The notes: generated by a model not told the origin, from the sequence alone. Counted from the stretch's first letter, positions 7,784 through 16,963 are shown. The stretch: DNA of 35,543 bases from an uncultured Actinomycetes bacterium (GCA_900314665.1 OMWF01000126.1:1-35543), one strand, 5' to 3'. Numbers and translations are program-made.

Positions 7784-10042
7784 TCAGAGCTCCCCCAAGT
7801 AGGCGGCGCGGCAGGCTTCGATGGCCACCAGGCAGGCCTGCACGTCCTCGACGGTGCTGTAGACCCCGAAGCTCACGCGCCCGGTGCCGAGAAGCCCCAT
7901 CCGGCCATGGAGCGGCACCGCGCAGTGCCCGCCCGACCTGATGGCCACGTCCAGCTTTCCGAGGAAGCCTCCCAGCTCGGCCGGCCCCACGCCCCTCAGC
8001 GAGAAGGCCACCAGGCCCATCTGGCCATCCGGCTGGCTGTGGTCTCCCCACACGGTGACGCCCTCGATGCCCCGCAGGCCCCGCACCAGGTAACGGGTCA
8101 GGGTTCGGTCGTGCTCGCTCACCGCCTCCATCCCCAGGGAGTCGAGGTAGTCGACGGCGGCGGCAAGCCCGATGGCCTGGCTCACCGGCGGCGTGCCCAG
8201 CTCGTACTGGCACGCCTGCGGGCGCAGGTAATACGACTCGAACCCGGCATGGGCCACAGTTCCGCCACCCGCCGCCCGGGGGTCCATCTCGTCAAACGCC
8301 TCGGGGCTCACCCACAGGCCTCCGATGCCCATGGGGCCGTAGAGCTTGTGTCCGGAGAAGACCAGGAAGTCGGCGCCCAGCGCCCGCACGTCTACTTTGA
8401 GGTGCGGCAGGGACTGGGCGGCGTCGACCAGCACCCGGGCGCCGGCCTGATGGGCCTTGACCGCCATCGTGTGCACCGGGTTGGCGATGCCGAGGACGTT
8501 TCCCACCTGAGCCACGCACACCAGCTTGGGCTTCTGTGCCAAAGCCTGCTCAAAGGCCTGCTTGCTGATCCGGCCCTCGTCGTCGAGCGGCAGGTAGACC
8601 ATCTGGGCGCCCTTGCGCTCTGCGAGCAGGGCAAAGGGCAGCATGTTCGAGTGATGCTCGGCCTCCGTGCAGACGATGACGTCGCCCGCCTCTATGTTGC
8701 GCTCGCCCCAGGCGGACGCCACCAGGGCGCACGAGGCAGAGGCGTTGGCGGTAAAGACGAGCTCGCGGCCACTTGCGCCGATGAAGCGCTCGACGCGGGA
8801 GCGGGCCTGGTCGTATGCGTTAGTGGCGTCTGTGGAAAGCCGGTAGCCGCCGCGGTAGACGTTGGCGTTGCCGTGCAGGTCAAACTCCGCCTGGGCATGG
8901 AAGGCGGCGCCCAGGCGCTGCCCGGTGGCGGCGGTGTCGAGGTAGACGAGCCGGTTCTTATGCTGGGCGTCGCACAGCAGCGGGAAGTCGCGGCGGTTGC
9001 GCTGGCCCACGGCCTCGGCCTTGGCCAGGTCGTTGGATTCGATCGAGTCAAGCCCCAGGTCGAGGCGCGTAAGCGTGCGCACCGCGATATCCACCAGGCG
9101 CTTATCGGCAGCCCCCAGCTCTCTTATCTGCGAGGGGCCGATGAGGTCGGCGTGATCGGCAGGGACGATGGCCTCGCCGCGGTGGTCGCGACCCCACGCC
9201 GCCAGGCGCACGGCCTGCAGCGCCGAGAGGGTGACGCCTTCCGTGAACTCCTCGACTCCGGCCGGCACCACGCTGTCGGCGCCCAGGCGCTCCTCGCCAA
9301 AGACGTGGTCGCGAAAGCTCAGGTGCGGGAGCGGACGATCAAGACCGCCCACTTTGCGCAGGATGCGCTTGCTGGCCGGCAGGTCCTCCAGAAACTCGCG
9401 GGTGTAGAGGTAGGGCGGACGGCGCAGGCAATCGGCCCAGGAGGCGATGACCTCGGTTCCGGGGTGGTCGTCGGCGTCGGCGCAGAGCTCAAAGAGGTGG
9501 TCGGCGGTGATCCGCACCTGATCAGAGGCCAGCAGCAGGACCTTGTCGGCGGCGGGTATCTGCTCGAGGCACCGGCGGGCGATGCCGAGCACCCCGTAGG
9601 AGACCTCGTAGAGCATGAAGTTGCCGCCCTGCCGGGTGGTGGCCAGGTCCTCCTCGCGGTCGTATTTGAGGAAGGCCAGCACCGGGCACTCAAGCCCCTC
9701 CTCGGTGAGCGAGGCGAGCGTCTCCTGGGCGGCCACGGTCACCTCTTCGAGCAGGTCCTCCACGGTGAGCACGAAGATGCCCGAGACCTGCGCCCGGCAG
9801 GCGGCCTCGATGGCGTACGAGACCGCCCGCCGTCCTTGAAACTCCTGCAGCGGACGCGGGGCCTCTTCAAGCGTGACGGGCTTTGCGTCCGGGTCTTCAA
9901 AGCGAACAGTTATGGGGGTGGTGCCGGTCTCGGTCGCCATGATGAGGGCAATGGCGGTGCCGCACCGCTCCTGTCGCTCCTCCAGGCTGCGCTCGGGCCG
10001 CACAACGGGCCCGGTTTTGGGCTGATGGTCTGCTCTCGACAT
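7784..10042 (-). CDS. Nucleotidyltransferase-like domain fused to SufS-type cysteine desulfurase
   Basis: A 752-aa two-domain protein. The C-terminal part (about 360-752) is a class V PLP enzyme of the SufS type: EHHSN with H463/H464, VDAAQS with D540, FSGHKLYG with the PLP lysine K566, and RSGGHC with catalytic Cys707. It should release sulfur from cysteine as persulfide for Fe-S, cofactor or tRNA thiolation. The N-terminal part (about 30-290) has the outline of a MobA/MocA-like nucleotidyltransferase: a first strand IALIM, then KPV, GRRAVSYAIEAA, and later a SDQ-x-R acidic site with RRPPYLYTREFLEDL. The glycine-rich nucleotide loop is not conserved (ATETGTTP in place of AAG-x-G-x-RM), so this domain may be inactive. 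ATG 10042 is chosen because GGAG lies 7 nt upstream; a TTG at 10060 is unlikely. No other suf gene is adjacent. Confidence 0.85.
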   Translation of the reverse strand: MSRADHQPKTGPVVRPERSLEERQERCGTAIALIMATETGTTPITVRFEDPDAKPVTLEEAPRPLQEFQGRRAVSYAIEAACRAQVSGIFVLTVEDLLEEVTVAAQETLASLTEEGLECPVLAFLKYDREEDLATTRQGGNFMLYEVSYGVLGIARRCLEQIPAADKVLLLASDQVRITADHLFELCADADDHPGTEVIASWADCLRRPPYLYTREFLEDLPASKRILRKVGGLDRPLPHLSFRDHVFGEERLGADSVVPAGVEEFTEGVTLSALQAVRLAAWGRDHRGEAIVPADHADLIGPSQIRELGAADKRLVDIAVRTLTRLDLGLDSIESNDLAKAEAVGQRNRRDFPLLCDAQHKNRLVYLDTAATGQRLGAAFHAQAEFDLHGNANVYRGGYRLSTDATNAYDQARSRVERFIGASGRELVFTANASASCALVASAWGERNIEAGDVIVCTEAEHHSNMLPFALLAERKGAQMVYLPLDDEGRISKQAFEQALAQKPKLVCVAQVGNVLGIANPVHTMAVKAHQAGARVLVDAAQSLPHLKVDVRALGADFLVFSGHKLYGPMGIGGLWVSPEAFDEMDPRAAGGGTVAHAGFESYYLRPQACQYELGTPPVSQAIGLAAAVDYLDSLGMEAVSEHDRTLTRYLVRGLRGIEGVTVWGDHSQPDGQMGLVAFSLRGVGPAELGGFLGKLDVAIRSGGHCAVPLHGRMGLLGTGRVSFGVYSTVEDVQACLVAIEACRAAYLGEL

Positions 10043-10121
10043 GCTTGTGCTCCATTTCAACTGCGTTTATTCAAGCTCTCGCGACGTTGGCGCATGCGGC
10101 GCGCGGGGATGCTCGCGCACC

Positions 10122-10127
10122 ACTATA
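10122..10127 (-). promoter_or_regulatory. Possible -10 element of the cysteine desulfurase fusion gene
   Basis: TATAGT on the minus strand lies about 80 nt upstream of the ATG at 10042. No good -35 hexamer is seen at the usual distance. The rest of the 349-bp divergent gap (10043-10391) holds GC-rich inverted repeats and no gene. Confidence 0.3.
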
Positions 10128-10306
10128 CGGCATCGGCACCGACCGCCCCGGAGCCATCCGGCGCACCGCCGGATTTGCTCCCCTGCCTGCCGGCAGCGGC
10201 TCCATGGCAAGCGGGCAGGCGGACTTTTACGGAAGACTGACGCCAGCCCGCCCGTAAAGCCGTGACGCCCGACCAGCCACGCGCATCCCCGATGCTACGA
10301 TGGCGC

Positions 10307-10327
10307 CCTACGCATCGGCTGCGTAGG
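10307..10327 (+). promoter_or_regulatory. Perfect hairpin upstream of the amino-acid ABC operon
   Basis: CCTACGCA (10307-10314) and TGCGTAGG (10320-10327) pair around TCGGC, 65 nt before the substrate-binding protein start. A TACGAT hexamer (10296-10301) just upstream might be a -10 element. The symmetric sequence could be an operator or a leader stem-loop; there is no U-run. Role is inference. Confidence 0.4.
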
Positions 10328-10391
10328 CGGTACGGAGCGGGGGCACCCGCCCTGGCCGTTTGTCTCGATCGATCTATGCAGGGGAGAGGAT

Positions 10392-11222
10392 ATGAAGAAG
10401 AAGTTTGCACTCGTCGCCGTGCTGGGCCTGGTTGCGGCCCTGGCACTGGCTATGGTCGGCTGCGGTTCCTCCAGCAGCACCAAGAAGGCCACCAGCGCCA
10501 CCAGCGCCACAAGCGCCGCTGCCGCCAGCGCCTCCGGCTCGCTCACCATGCAGGACGGCACCCTCACCGTCATCTCGTCGCTCGACTTCCCGCCCTTCGA
10601 GAACCTCGAGAACGGCGAGGCCGTGGGCTTTGAGATGGACCTGATCCGCGCCCTGGGCGACCAGATGGGCCTCACTGTCAACATCCAGAACCAGGCCTTT
10701 GACTCCCTGGTCCCCGCCATCGCCGCCGGCTCCACCGCCGACTGCTCCATCTCGGGCATCACCATCACCCCGGAGCGCGAGGAGGAGGTCCTCTTCACGG
10801 ACCCCGTTATCGACTCCAACCAGTCCCTGGTCGTGCTGAGCAGCAGCAGCTACACCGACGCCGCCTCGCTCCAGGGTAAGACCATCGCCGCCCAGTCCGG
10901 CACCACCGGCTCCGATTGGGCCAAGGAGAACATCCCCAACGCCAACGTGGTCGATTACCAGGAGGCCACCGCTTGCTTCAGCGCCCTGGCCGCCGGCCAG
11001 GCCGACGCCGTGAGCATTGACCTGCCCGTCGCCTCCTACACCATCCGCACCGCCTACTCCGACTGCAAGATCATCCAGGAGACCCCCACGGGCGAGCAGT
11101 ACGGCATCGCCGTCAACAAGAACAACCCCGAGCTCGTCTCCGCCCTCAACGACGCCCTGGCCGAGATCAAGGCCAACGGCACCTACGATCAGATCTACAA
11201 CTCCTGGTTTGCCACCAACTAA
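10392..11222 (+). CDS. Amino-acid ABC transporter substrate-binding lipoprotein
   Basis: A 276-aa periplasmic-binding-protein type II (SBP_bac_3) lipoprotein. The signal peptide ends in lipobox MVGC, so Cys24 is the lipidated anchor. A Ser/Thr/Ala-rich linker (25-50) precedes the globular domain. The domain has the family signatures: DFPPFE near the start, GFEMDLIRALG, then the hinge GSTADCSISGITITPERE and FTDPVID, followed by GKTIAAQSGTTG. It delivers a polar amino acid to the permease and ATPase encoded next. GGGGAGAGG precedes the ATG. Two tandem hairpins follow the stop, which may explain higher expression of this gene than of the rest of the operon. Confidence 0.95.
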   Translation: MKKKFALVAVLGLVAALALAMVGCGSSSSTKKATSATSATSAAAASASGSLTMQDGTLTVISSLDFPPFENLENGEAVGFEMDLIRALGDQMGLTVNIQNQAFDSLVPAIAAGSTADCSISGITITPEREEEVLFTDPVIDSNQSLVVLSSSSYTDAASLQGKTIAAQSGTTGSDWAKENIPNANVVDYQEATACFSALAAGQADAVSIDLPVASYTIRTAYSDCKIIQETPTGEQYGIAVNKNNPELVSALNDALAEIKANGTYDQIYNSWFATN

Positions 11223-11227
11223 GCGAA

Positions 11228-11258
11228 TATCTGGCCCATTTCATCCGCAAGCCAGATA
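11228..11258 (+). repeat. First of two tandem stem-loops after the binding-protein gene
   Basis: TATCTGGC (11228-11235) and GCCAGATA (11251-11258) form a perfect 8-bp stem with a 15-nt loop, 5 nt after the TAA stop. Stem-loops here commonly protect the binding-protein segment of the transcript from 3' decay. That role is inferred. Confidence 0.5.
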
Positions 11259-11268
11259 GCGCCAGAAG

Positions 11269-11303
11269 CGCCCGGCCATACGTAAATGGCCGGGCGTATT
11301 CTA
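11269..11303 (+). terminator. Intercistronic terminator/attenuator
   Basis: CGCCCGGCCAT (11269-11279) and ATGGCCGGGCG (11286-11296) form a perfect 11-bp stem, followed by TATTCTAT. The permease gene has no obvious separate promoter, so partial read-through is the likely arrangement, giving more binding protein than permease. Confidence 0.7.
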
Positions 11304-11345
11304 TGGGCTTGCAAATCATGCAGACGTTGCTTTGGAGACTTTCCC

Positions 11346-12734
11346 ATGTATCAAGCCACCTTACGAACAGGAGCTCGTCGGGTTCTCATGGCCCTGCTCA
11401 TCGCCGCGGCCTTGGCCTGCGCGCTTATCGCTCTGCCCTCCTCGGCCCAGGCGCTCGAGGTAACCGCCACCACGGCGCGCAGCAACTCGGATAACGACAA
11501 CTCCATCTACGGTGGCATGGAGACGCGCGTCACCTGGGAGGCGCAGACCGCCAGCGACGAGTCCCTCTCCACCCTCACGCTCGACTACCCGGACGGGTCG
11601 ACCATCCCCGCCAACCAGGTGAAGGTCACCGGTCTCTCCGGCCTCAACCGCATTACCCTCGACTACACGGTGGCCTCGGTCGACGCCGACACGGTGGCCA
11701 TCAGCTTCAACACCCCCACCCAGGCGGGCCTGCTCATCCGCGTGGAGGCGAGCAAGGCCGTGCTGCCGGCCGAGGGCGGGTCTTTGAGCGTGTCCGGGTC
11801 CGCCACCCTGGCAAACGGCGCGCAGGTCGACATCCCCAACGGCCCCGCCATGAACGTGGTGGGGGTCTCGGTTGCCCAGCAGCTCTCCAACAAGCTGAGC
11901 GAGCAGGGCTGGGTCCAGGCCTGGAACCAGAACCGCCTGCTGCACATGTTCTTCGACCCCACCATCATCGTCATCTCCATCCCCGCCGTCTTCCACGGCT
12001 GGCTGCTGGCGCTGCTGATGGTGGTCTGCTCGTTCCCCATCGCCATCGTGATCGGACTGCTGCTGTGCTTCCTGCGCATCTCTCACGTCGGCATCTTGCG
12101 CTTCCTGGGTTCGCTCTACGTCAACATCGTCCGCGGAACCCCGCTCTTCCTGCAGATCTACATCGCCTTCTTTGGCCTGCCGCTGCTCGGCATCAACATC
12201 GACAACTACCTGCTGTCCGTCATCGTGATGTCGCTCAACTCCGGCGCCTACCTCTGCGAGATCTTCCGCGCCGGCATCGAGTCCATCAGCAAGGGCCAGT
12301 TCGAGGCCGCCCGCTCGCTGGGCATGAACGCGGTGCAGACCATGTTCTTCGTCATCATCCCGCAGGCCTTCAGGCGCGTCATCCCCACCATGACGAGCGA
12401 GTTCATCCTCCTCTACAAGGACACCTCGCTGTTTGCCGCAGTGGGCGTGATGGAGATGGTCATGTTTGCCCGTTCCATCACCGCCACCACCGGCAACATG
12501 ACCCCCTACATCGTGGCAGCCCTCTTCTACCTGCTGGTCACCCTGCCGCTGACCAAGTTCATCAACATCTTCGAGAAGCGCCTGGCCGACCCCAGCCATG
12601 GGCACAAGCGCGGCGGATCGACCCCCTCCCCTGCCCGCCTCACGGACGAGGAGACCACCCTGCTCGAGTCTGCGCCCAAGGTCGACTCCGAGCATGTGAC
12701 CGCAACCAGCTCCCTGCCCGGCACCCAGGCTTAG
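11346..12734 (+). CDS. Amino-acid ABC permease with an N-terminal extracytoplasmic domain
   Basis: A 462-aa protein. Residues 1-36 are a cleavable-looking signal peptide ending in SSAQA. Residues 37 to about 185 are a soluble, Thr/Ser/Val-rich segment with beta-sandwich character and no recognised binding-protein motif. Residues about 200-410 are a HisM/GlnP-type permease: [11 protein letters not shown] (262-272), and the EAA loop EAARSLGMN with the downstream [11 protein letters not shown] (320-346), which docks the ATPase. A charged, Thr/Ser-rich tail follows. Typical permeases of this family are about 220 aa, so the N-terminal half is an addition. The ATG at 11346 is preceded by TTTGGAGA; an in-frame upstream ATG (11286) lies within the terminator-proximal sequence and would spoil the signal peptide. 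Confidence 0.92.
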   Translation: MYQATLRTGARRVLMALLIAAALACALIALPSSAQALEVTATTARSNSDNDNSIYGGMETRVTWEAQTASDESLSTLTLDYPDGSTIPANQVKVTGLSGLNRITLDYTVASVDADTVAISFNTPTQAGLLIRVEASKAVLPAEGGSLSVSGSATLANGAQVDIPNGPAMNVVGVSVAQQLSNKLSEQGWVQAWNQNRLLHMFFDPTIIVISIPAVFHGWLLALLMVVCSFPIAIVIGLLLCFLRISHVGILRFLGSLYVNIVRGTPLFLQIYIAFFGLPLLGINIDNYLLSVIVMSLNSGAYLCEIFRAGIESISKGQFEAARSLGMNAVQTMFFVIIPQAFRRVIPTMTSEFILLYKDTSLFAAVGVMEMVMFARSITATTGNMTPYIVAALFYLLVTLPLTKFINIFEKRLADPSHGHKRGGSTPSPARLTDEETTLLESAPKVDSEHVTATSSLPGTQA

Positions 12735-12747
12735 AAGGAGGCCCAGC

Positions 12748-13497
12748 ATGACCGAGGGCAATCAGCCTATCGTCCGCATCGAGGACCTGCATAAGAGCTT
12801 CGGCACCAACGAGGTCCTGCGCGGCGTCAACATCAACGTCAAACGCGGCGAGGTGGTGGTGATCCTGGGGCCTTCCGGCTCCGGCAAGTCCACCATGCTG
12901 CGCTGCATCAACCTTCTCGAGAAGCCCACCAGCGGACACATCTGGTTTGAGGACACGGACATCACCGCCAAGCACACCGACATCAACAAGGTGCGCGAGC
13001 ACGTTGGCATGGTGTTCCAGAGCTTCAACCTCTTCCCCAACCTGACCGCCTTGAAAAACGTCACCCTGGCGCAGGTCAAGGTGCTCAAGCGCTCCAAGGA
13101 GGAGGCGCGCGAGGTGGCCATCAGGCAGCTTGAGCGGGTGGGGCTGGGAGACCGCATCGACTACTACCCCTCCGAGCTCTCGGGCGGCCAGCAGCAGCGT
13201 GTGGCCATCGCCCGCGCCCTCGCCATGGACCCGCACGTGATGCTCTTTGACGAGGCCACCAGCGCCCTCGACCCCGAGCTTGTGCGCGGCGTCCTCGACG
13301 TCATGAAGGACCTCGCCCGCCAGGGCATGACCATGATCGTGGTCACCCACGAGATGGGGTTTGCCCGCGACGTGGCCGACCATGTGGTCTTTATGGACGG
13401 CGGCGTGGTGGTTGAGGAAGGCACCCCCGAGGAGGTCTTCGACCATCCCAAGTCGGAGCGCACCAAGAAGTTCCTGGGCGATATCAAGCTCAAGTAA
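12748..13497 (+). CDS. Amino-acid ABC transporter ATP-binding protein (GlnQ-like)
   Basis: A 249-aa ATPase of the polar amino-acid uptake family. Walker A is GPSGSGKST (41-49), Q-loop Gln91, signature LSGGQ (144-148), Walker B ending D168-E169 and H-loop His201. The [11 protein letters not shown] stretch after the Q-loop is typical of GlnQ/ArtP members. All catalytic residues are intact. It starts 13 nt after the permease stop with AAGGAGG between, and completes the import operon begun at 10392. Confidence 0.96.
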   Translation: MTEGNQPIVRIEDLHKSFGTNEVLRGVNINVKRGEVVVILGPSGSGKSTMLRCINLLEKPTSGHIWFEDTDITAKHTDINKVREHVGMVFQSFNLFPNLTALKNVTLAQVKVLKRSKEEAREVAIRQLERVGLGDRIDYYPSELSGGQQQRVAIARALAMDPHVMLFDEATSALDPELVRGVLDVMKDLARQGMTMIVVTHEMGFARDVADHVVFMDGGVVVEEGTPEEVFDHPKSERTKKFLGDIKLK

Positions 13498-13546
13498 CGG
13501 TTCTACTCGCCGCTCATCAGCGGACGCAGCCCATACCCCATTCATC

Positions 13547-13593
13547 AAGCCGCCCCCTGACTCCCATCCCGGAAAATCAGGGGGCGGCTTTGT
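13547..13593 (+). terminator. Intrinsic terminator of the amino-acid ABC operon
   Basis: AAGCCGCCCCCTGA (13547-13560) pairs perfectly with TCAGGGGGCGGCTT (13577-13590), a 14-bp stem with a 16-nt loop, ending in CTTTGT. It lies 50 nt past the ATPase stop. The A-rich left and T-rich right ends are typical of a rho-independent site. Confidence 0.85.
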
Positions 13594-13712
13594 AGAAAGG
13601 CGCATGCGCCTTGGCGGCCTCTCAAGCGGCTGCGCGCTTGCGATCACAGCCGTCCCGCGTGCGTAAACGGAGCTTCGGCGCTTCCTTCATGAACGGCAGC
13701 TTGCGGTCCCGC

Positions 13713-14669
13713 CTATTTGAACAGATGGCTGCTCCGGAAGAAGACGGCGGCGATGCCGATGCAGCCGAGCGCGATGGCGATGGGAATCAGCCAGGTCTGC
13801 GAGAACGGCAGCCCCACGTTCATGCCGTAGAAGCTGAACACGATGGTGGGGATGGAGAGCACGATGGTGATGACGGTGAGGGTCCTCATCGTCAGGTTCA
13901 GATTGTTGTTGATGACGCTGCTGAAAGTCTCGGTGGTGCCGTTCAAGATGTTGGTGGTGATCGAGCACATCTCGATAGCCTGCCTGACCTCGATGAACAC
14001 GTCGTCGAGCAGGTCGCGATCGTCCTCGTAGAGCTTGATGACGCGCCCCTGGCTGATGCGGGTCAGCGTAGCCTCGATGGAGCGAAGCGAGGTGGAGAAG
14101 TACACCAAGGACTTCTCGAAGCCGAGCATCCTGATAAGCTCGCGGTTGCTCATGGTGCGGCGAAGGATGCGCTCGTTCTCACGGAACTGCCGGTCGATGG
14201 AGCGCAGGCAGCTCAGGTAGCGCTGGGAGACGCGCAGCGTTATCTGCAGCAGCAGACGCGTGCGCTGGTTGGTGTTGACGTGCCGGACCTTGCCTTCGGC
14301 GAACGAGGTGACCGTGGGGTTCTCGCGCAGGCTGACGGTGACGATCATGTCCTGGCGCGGAAGGAATATCGCGGCCAGCGGGTGGGTGTCGTACTGGACG
14401 ATGGAGATGTCTTCGGCCTCCACCTCGTCCTCGACAAAGGGGCAGTCCATGATGATCAGCGCCTGGCCGGTGTCGTCATCGTAGTCTACGTGGGCGCGCT
14501 CGTCATCGTCGACGGCGGCGCGCACAAATTCAGGGGCGATCTCGAGCTTGGTGGCAAGCCACGCGCGCTCTTCGACGGTGGGTGCCACCACGTTGATCCA
14601 GCAGCCGGGTTGCGGCTCATCTATCTGCTGCGTACCTTCATCGGCTGTGGTGAGAAAGAATTCAATCAC
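13713..14669 (-). CDS. corA: CorA-family magnesium/divalent cation channel
   Basis: A 318-aa membrane protein. A large cytoplasmic N-terminal domain with a long helical stalk (about 140-245) is followed by two C-terminal transmembrane helices. The diagnostic YGMN motif lies at 281-284, at the end of the first helix, and the short basic C-terminus SSHLFK follows the second. The loop after GMN (VGLPFSQTW) is shorter on acidic residues than the usual MPE-type loop. The protein should assemble as a pentamer and pass Mg2+, or Co2+/Ni2+. The start is GTG at 14669, with GGGGG 7 nt upstream. The gap to the downstream-strand neighbour (14670-14799) shows no recognisable Mg2+ riboswitch. Confidence 0.93.
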   Translation of the reverse strand: MIEFFLTTADEGTQQIDEPQPGCWINVVAPTVEERAWLATKLEIAPEFVRAAVDDDERAHVDYDDDTGQALIIMDCPFVEDEVEAEDISIVQYDTHPLAAIFLPRQDMIVTVSLRENPTVTSFAEGKVRHVNTNQRTRLLLQITLRVSQRYLSCLRSIDRQFRENERILRRTMSNRELIRMLGFEKSLVYFSTSLRSIEATLTRISQGRVIKLYEDDRDLLDDVFIEVRQAIEMCSITTNILNGTTETFSSVINNNLNLTMRTLTVITIVLSIPTIVFSFYGMNVGLPFSQTWLIPIAIALGCIGIAAVFFRSSHLFK

Positions 14670-14799
14670 GAGGGCACCCCCTTATCTGGTGACGAGGCGT
14701 GTTCTTTAGTGCCAAATGAGGAGTTTACCCTGTCCCCCTGGGCCTGCCTACCACCCAATTGGCGAGATGCGACATCACCGCTGCGAAGGCCCCCACGTC

Positions 14800-16710
14800 T
14801 CAGCGCTTCGCCAAGGCGAGGCAGCGCATGGCGTTTAAGATGGCGATGACCGAGACGCCCACATCGCCAAAGACGGCGAGCCACATGGTGGCTATGCCGA
14901 TGAACGGCAGGGCCAGAATCATGATCACAATCTTGACCGTCAGGGCAAAGACGATGTTTTGCCAGACGATGCCCATGGTCTTGCGGCTGATGCGCATCGC
15001 CTGCGCGATATTGGAGGGCTTGTCGTCCATAAGCACCACGTCGGCAGCCTCTATTGCGGCATCGGAACCCAAGGCGCCCATGGCGATGCCCACATCAGCG
15101 CGCATCAGCACCGGGGCGTCGTTGATGCCGTCGCCCACAAAGGCGAGCTTGTCCTTCCCTGACGCCGCAGAGATCAGATCCTCCACGTACGACACCTTGT
15201 CCTGGGGCAAGAGTTGAGCGTGATACTCGTCGATGCCAAGCTCGCGGGCCACTGCCGCAGCCACCCTCTCATGGTCTCCAGTGAGCATGACCGTCCTCCT
15301 GATGCCGGCGGCATGCAGGTCGTCGATGGCTTGCTTGGCATCCTTCTTGAGCACGTCGGCGATCACGATGTGTCCGCAATACTCTCCGTCCACAGCGACA
15401 TGGAGGATGGTTCCCACCACCTCGCATGTCCTGTAGATGATTCCGGCATCGTTCATCAGCCTGTCGTTGCCCACCAGCACGGTATGGCTCCTGACGTGGG
15501 CCGAGACGCCCTTGCCGCCCCGCTCCTCCACATGGTCGATCTGCTCCTGGTCGATGACGCCGCTGTAGCTCTCCTTGACCGAGAGGGCGATGGGATGGTT
15601 GGAGAAGGCCTCGGCGTGCGCCGCATAGCTCAGGAGGAGATCCGGGTCGTAGGCCTCTTCGGCATGGACCGCCACCACCCTGAACGTTCCATCGGTCAAG
15701 GTTCCGGTCTTGTCGAAGACCACCGTCTCCACATGGGACAGGTTCTCGAGGTAGCTCGAGCCTTTGACAAGGATGCCCGCCCTGCTGGCGGCGCCGATGC
15801 CGCCAAAGAACGAGAGGGGCACGCTTATGACGAGCGCGCAGGGGCAGCTGACCACCAGGAAGATGAGGGCGCTCATGACGCAGCCGCTCCAGCTCGCCGC
15901 TCCCGCCAGAGGCGGAACGAGGGCGATGGCGAGCGCCGATAGCACCACGATGGGCGTGTAGTAGCGAGCGAAGCGGGTGATAAACGCCTCAGTGCGCGCC
16001 TTCTTCTCGCTGGCGTTCTCCACCAGCTCGAGGATGCGCTGGACCGTGGACTCGCCGTAGGGCTTGATGACCTCGGCGGTGATCGCCCCGGTCAGGTTGA
16101 TGCAGCCGGACACCACCTCGACGCCCGGCTCCACCGCCCGGGGGACGGACTCCCCGGTGAGCGCGGCGGTATCCACCTGGCTCTCGCCCTCAACCACGAG
16201 CGCGTCGAGCGGAATCCGCTCGCCCGGCTTGACGACGATCCGCTCGCCCTGCTTGACCTCGGAGGGGTCCACCACGGCAAGCTCGCCGTCGCGCAGCAGG
16301 TTGGCATGGTCCGGGGCGATGTCCATCATGGCCGAGATGGAGCGGCGCGTACGACCCACCGCATAGTCTTCGAAGAGAGTTCCCACCTGGTAGAAGAGCA
16401 TCACCGCCGCGCCCTCGGCCATGTGCGGCTCGGACTCGGGAAAGAACACCAGGGCAAAGGCGCCGATGGTGGCGATGGACATGAGCAGGTTCTCGTCGAA
16501 GGGCTGCCGGTGGATGATGCCGTGCCAGGCCTTGGCCAACACGTCGTATCCGGCCAGCAGATAAGGGACGAGAAATGCCGCGAACTCAATCCAGAGCCCG
16601 TAGCTGCCTGAGTAGACACCAGTGGGCTGCAGCAGCTCCAAGGTCGCAAAGACGATGAGCGCGATGACGATGCGGCGCTGTTTGCGCTTGCGACGGTTCT
16701 TCTTAGCCAT
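14800..16710 (-). CDS. P1B-type heavy-metal-exporting ATPase (ZntA/CadA class)
   Basis: A 636-aa ATP-driven efflux pump. Visible features are a very basic N-terminus, TGE actuator loop (TGES, 185-188), the ion-binding CPC in the sixth helix (289-291), phosphorylation loop DKTGT with D333, the SNHP nucleotide-binding motif, and GDGINDAP hinge. The final helix contains FGDVGVS, an Asp expected for Zn2+/Cd2+/Pb2+ pumps rather than copper pumps. It lacks the usual N-terminal metal-binding domain; a free one is encoded just upstream. GGGGAGAGG precedes the ATG. It is the last gene of the metal operon. Confidence 0.94.
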   Translation of the reverse strand: MAKKNRRKRKQRRIVIALIVFATLELLQPTGVYSGSYGLWIEFAAFLVPYLLAGYDVLAKAWHGIIHRQPFDENLLMSIATIGAFALVFFPESEPHMAEGAAVMLFYQVGTLFEDYAVGRTRRSISAMMDIAPDHANLLRDGELAVVDPSEVKQGERIVVKPGERIPLDALVVEGESQVDTAALTGESVPRAVEPGVEVVSGCINLTGAITAEVIKPYGESTVQRILELVENASEKKARTEAFITRFARYYTPIVVLSALAIALVPPLAGAASWSGCVMSALIFLVVSCPCALVISVPLSFFGGIGAASRAGILVKGSSYLENLSHVETVVFDKTGTLTDGTFRVVAVHAEEAYDPDLLLSYAAHAEAFSNHPIALSVKESYSGVIDQEQIDHVEERGGKGVSAHVRSHTVLVGNDRLMNDAGIIYRTCEVVGTILHVAVDGEYCGHIVIADVLKKDAKQAIDDLHAAGIRRTVMLTGDHERVAAAVARELGIDEYHAQLLPQDKVSYVEDLISAASGKDKLAFVGDGINDAPVLMRADVGIAMGALGSDAAIEAADVVLMDDKPSNIAQAMRISRKTMGIVWQNIVFALTVKIVIMILALPFIGIATMWLAVFGDVGVSVIAILNAMRCLALAKR

Positions 16711-16744
16711 GCCTCTCCCCTGCCATTAGATCGATGCCCGAGCG

Positions 16745-16963
16745 CTACGCCAGGACCTCGCAGTCCGGCTCGATGTCGTCGAAGATCTTGATAGAGCGCT
16801 TGAGCGCGTCCTCGAACTTGTCGTCGGAGGCGTCGAGCGTGAACTTGTAGGTCAAGGCGTTGACGCTGACGGAGTTGACGCCGTCGAGCTTGCCGATCTT
16901 GTCCTCGATCTTTGCGGCGCAGTTGGCGCAGATATCTCCGTCGAGCTTGATTACCTTCCGCAT
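16745..16963 (-). CDS. Free heavy-metal-associated (HMA) domain protein
   Basis: A 72-aa ferredoxin-like HMA domain. The metal site is C-A-N-C in DGDICANCAAKIED, and KIGKLDGVNSVSVNALT is the usual second helix/strand pattern. Asp before the CxxC region is typical of HMA domains from zinc/cadmium pumps. The ATG at 16963 has AGGAAGG at good distance; a longer in-frame reading to 16999 lacks one. It sits 34 nt before the pump gene, which has no HMA domain of its own, so it most likely delivers metal to that pump or senses load for it. Confidence 0.9.
   Translation of the reverse strand: MRKVIKLDGDICANCAAKIEDKIGKLDGVNSVSVNALTYKFTLDASDDKFEDALKRSIKIFDDIEPDCEVLA

Noticed and set aside
7907-10240. 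777-codon plus-strand open frame opposite the cysteine desulfurase fusion
   Set aside because: The minus strand carries clear catalytic motifs; this frame is His/Gly/Arg/Val-rich shadow coding with no domain.
10226-10258. TTTACGG/CCGTAAA inverted repeat in the divergent gap
   Set aside because: Only 7 bp with a 19-nt loop and no tail; expected by chance at this scale.
11361-12761. 466-codon minus-strand open frame opposite the permease
   Set aside because: Composition (His, Asp, Gln, Gly runs) is that of an antisense shadow; the plus strand has the EAA motif and signal peptide.
14670-14799. Magnesium-sensing riboswitch upstream of corA
   Set aside because: Only 130 bp are available and no M-box-like structure is visible.
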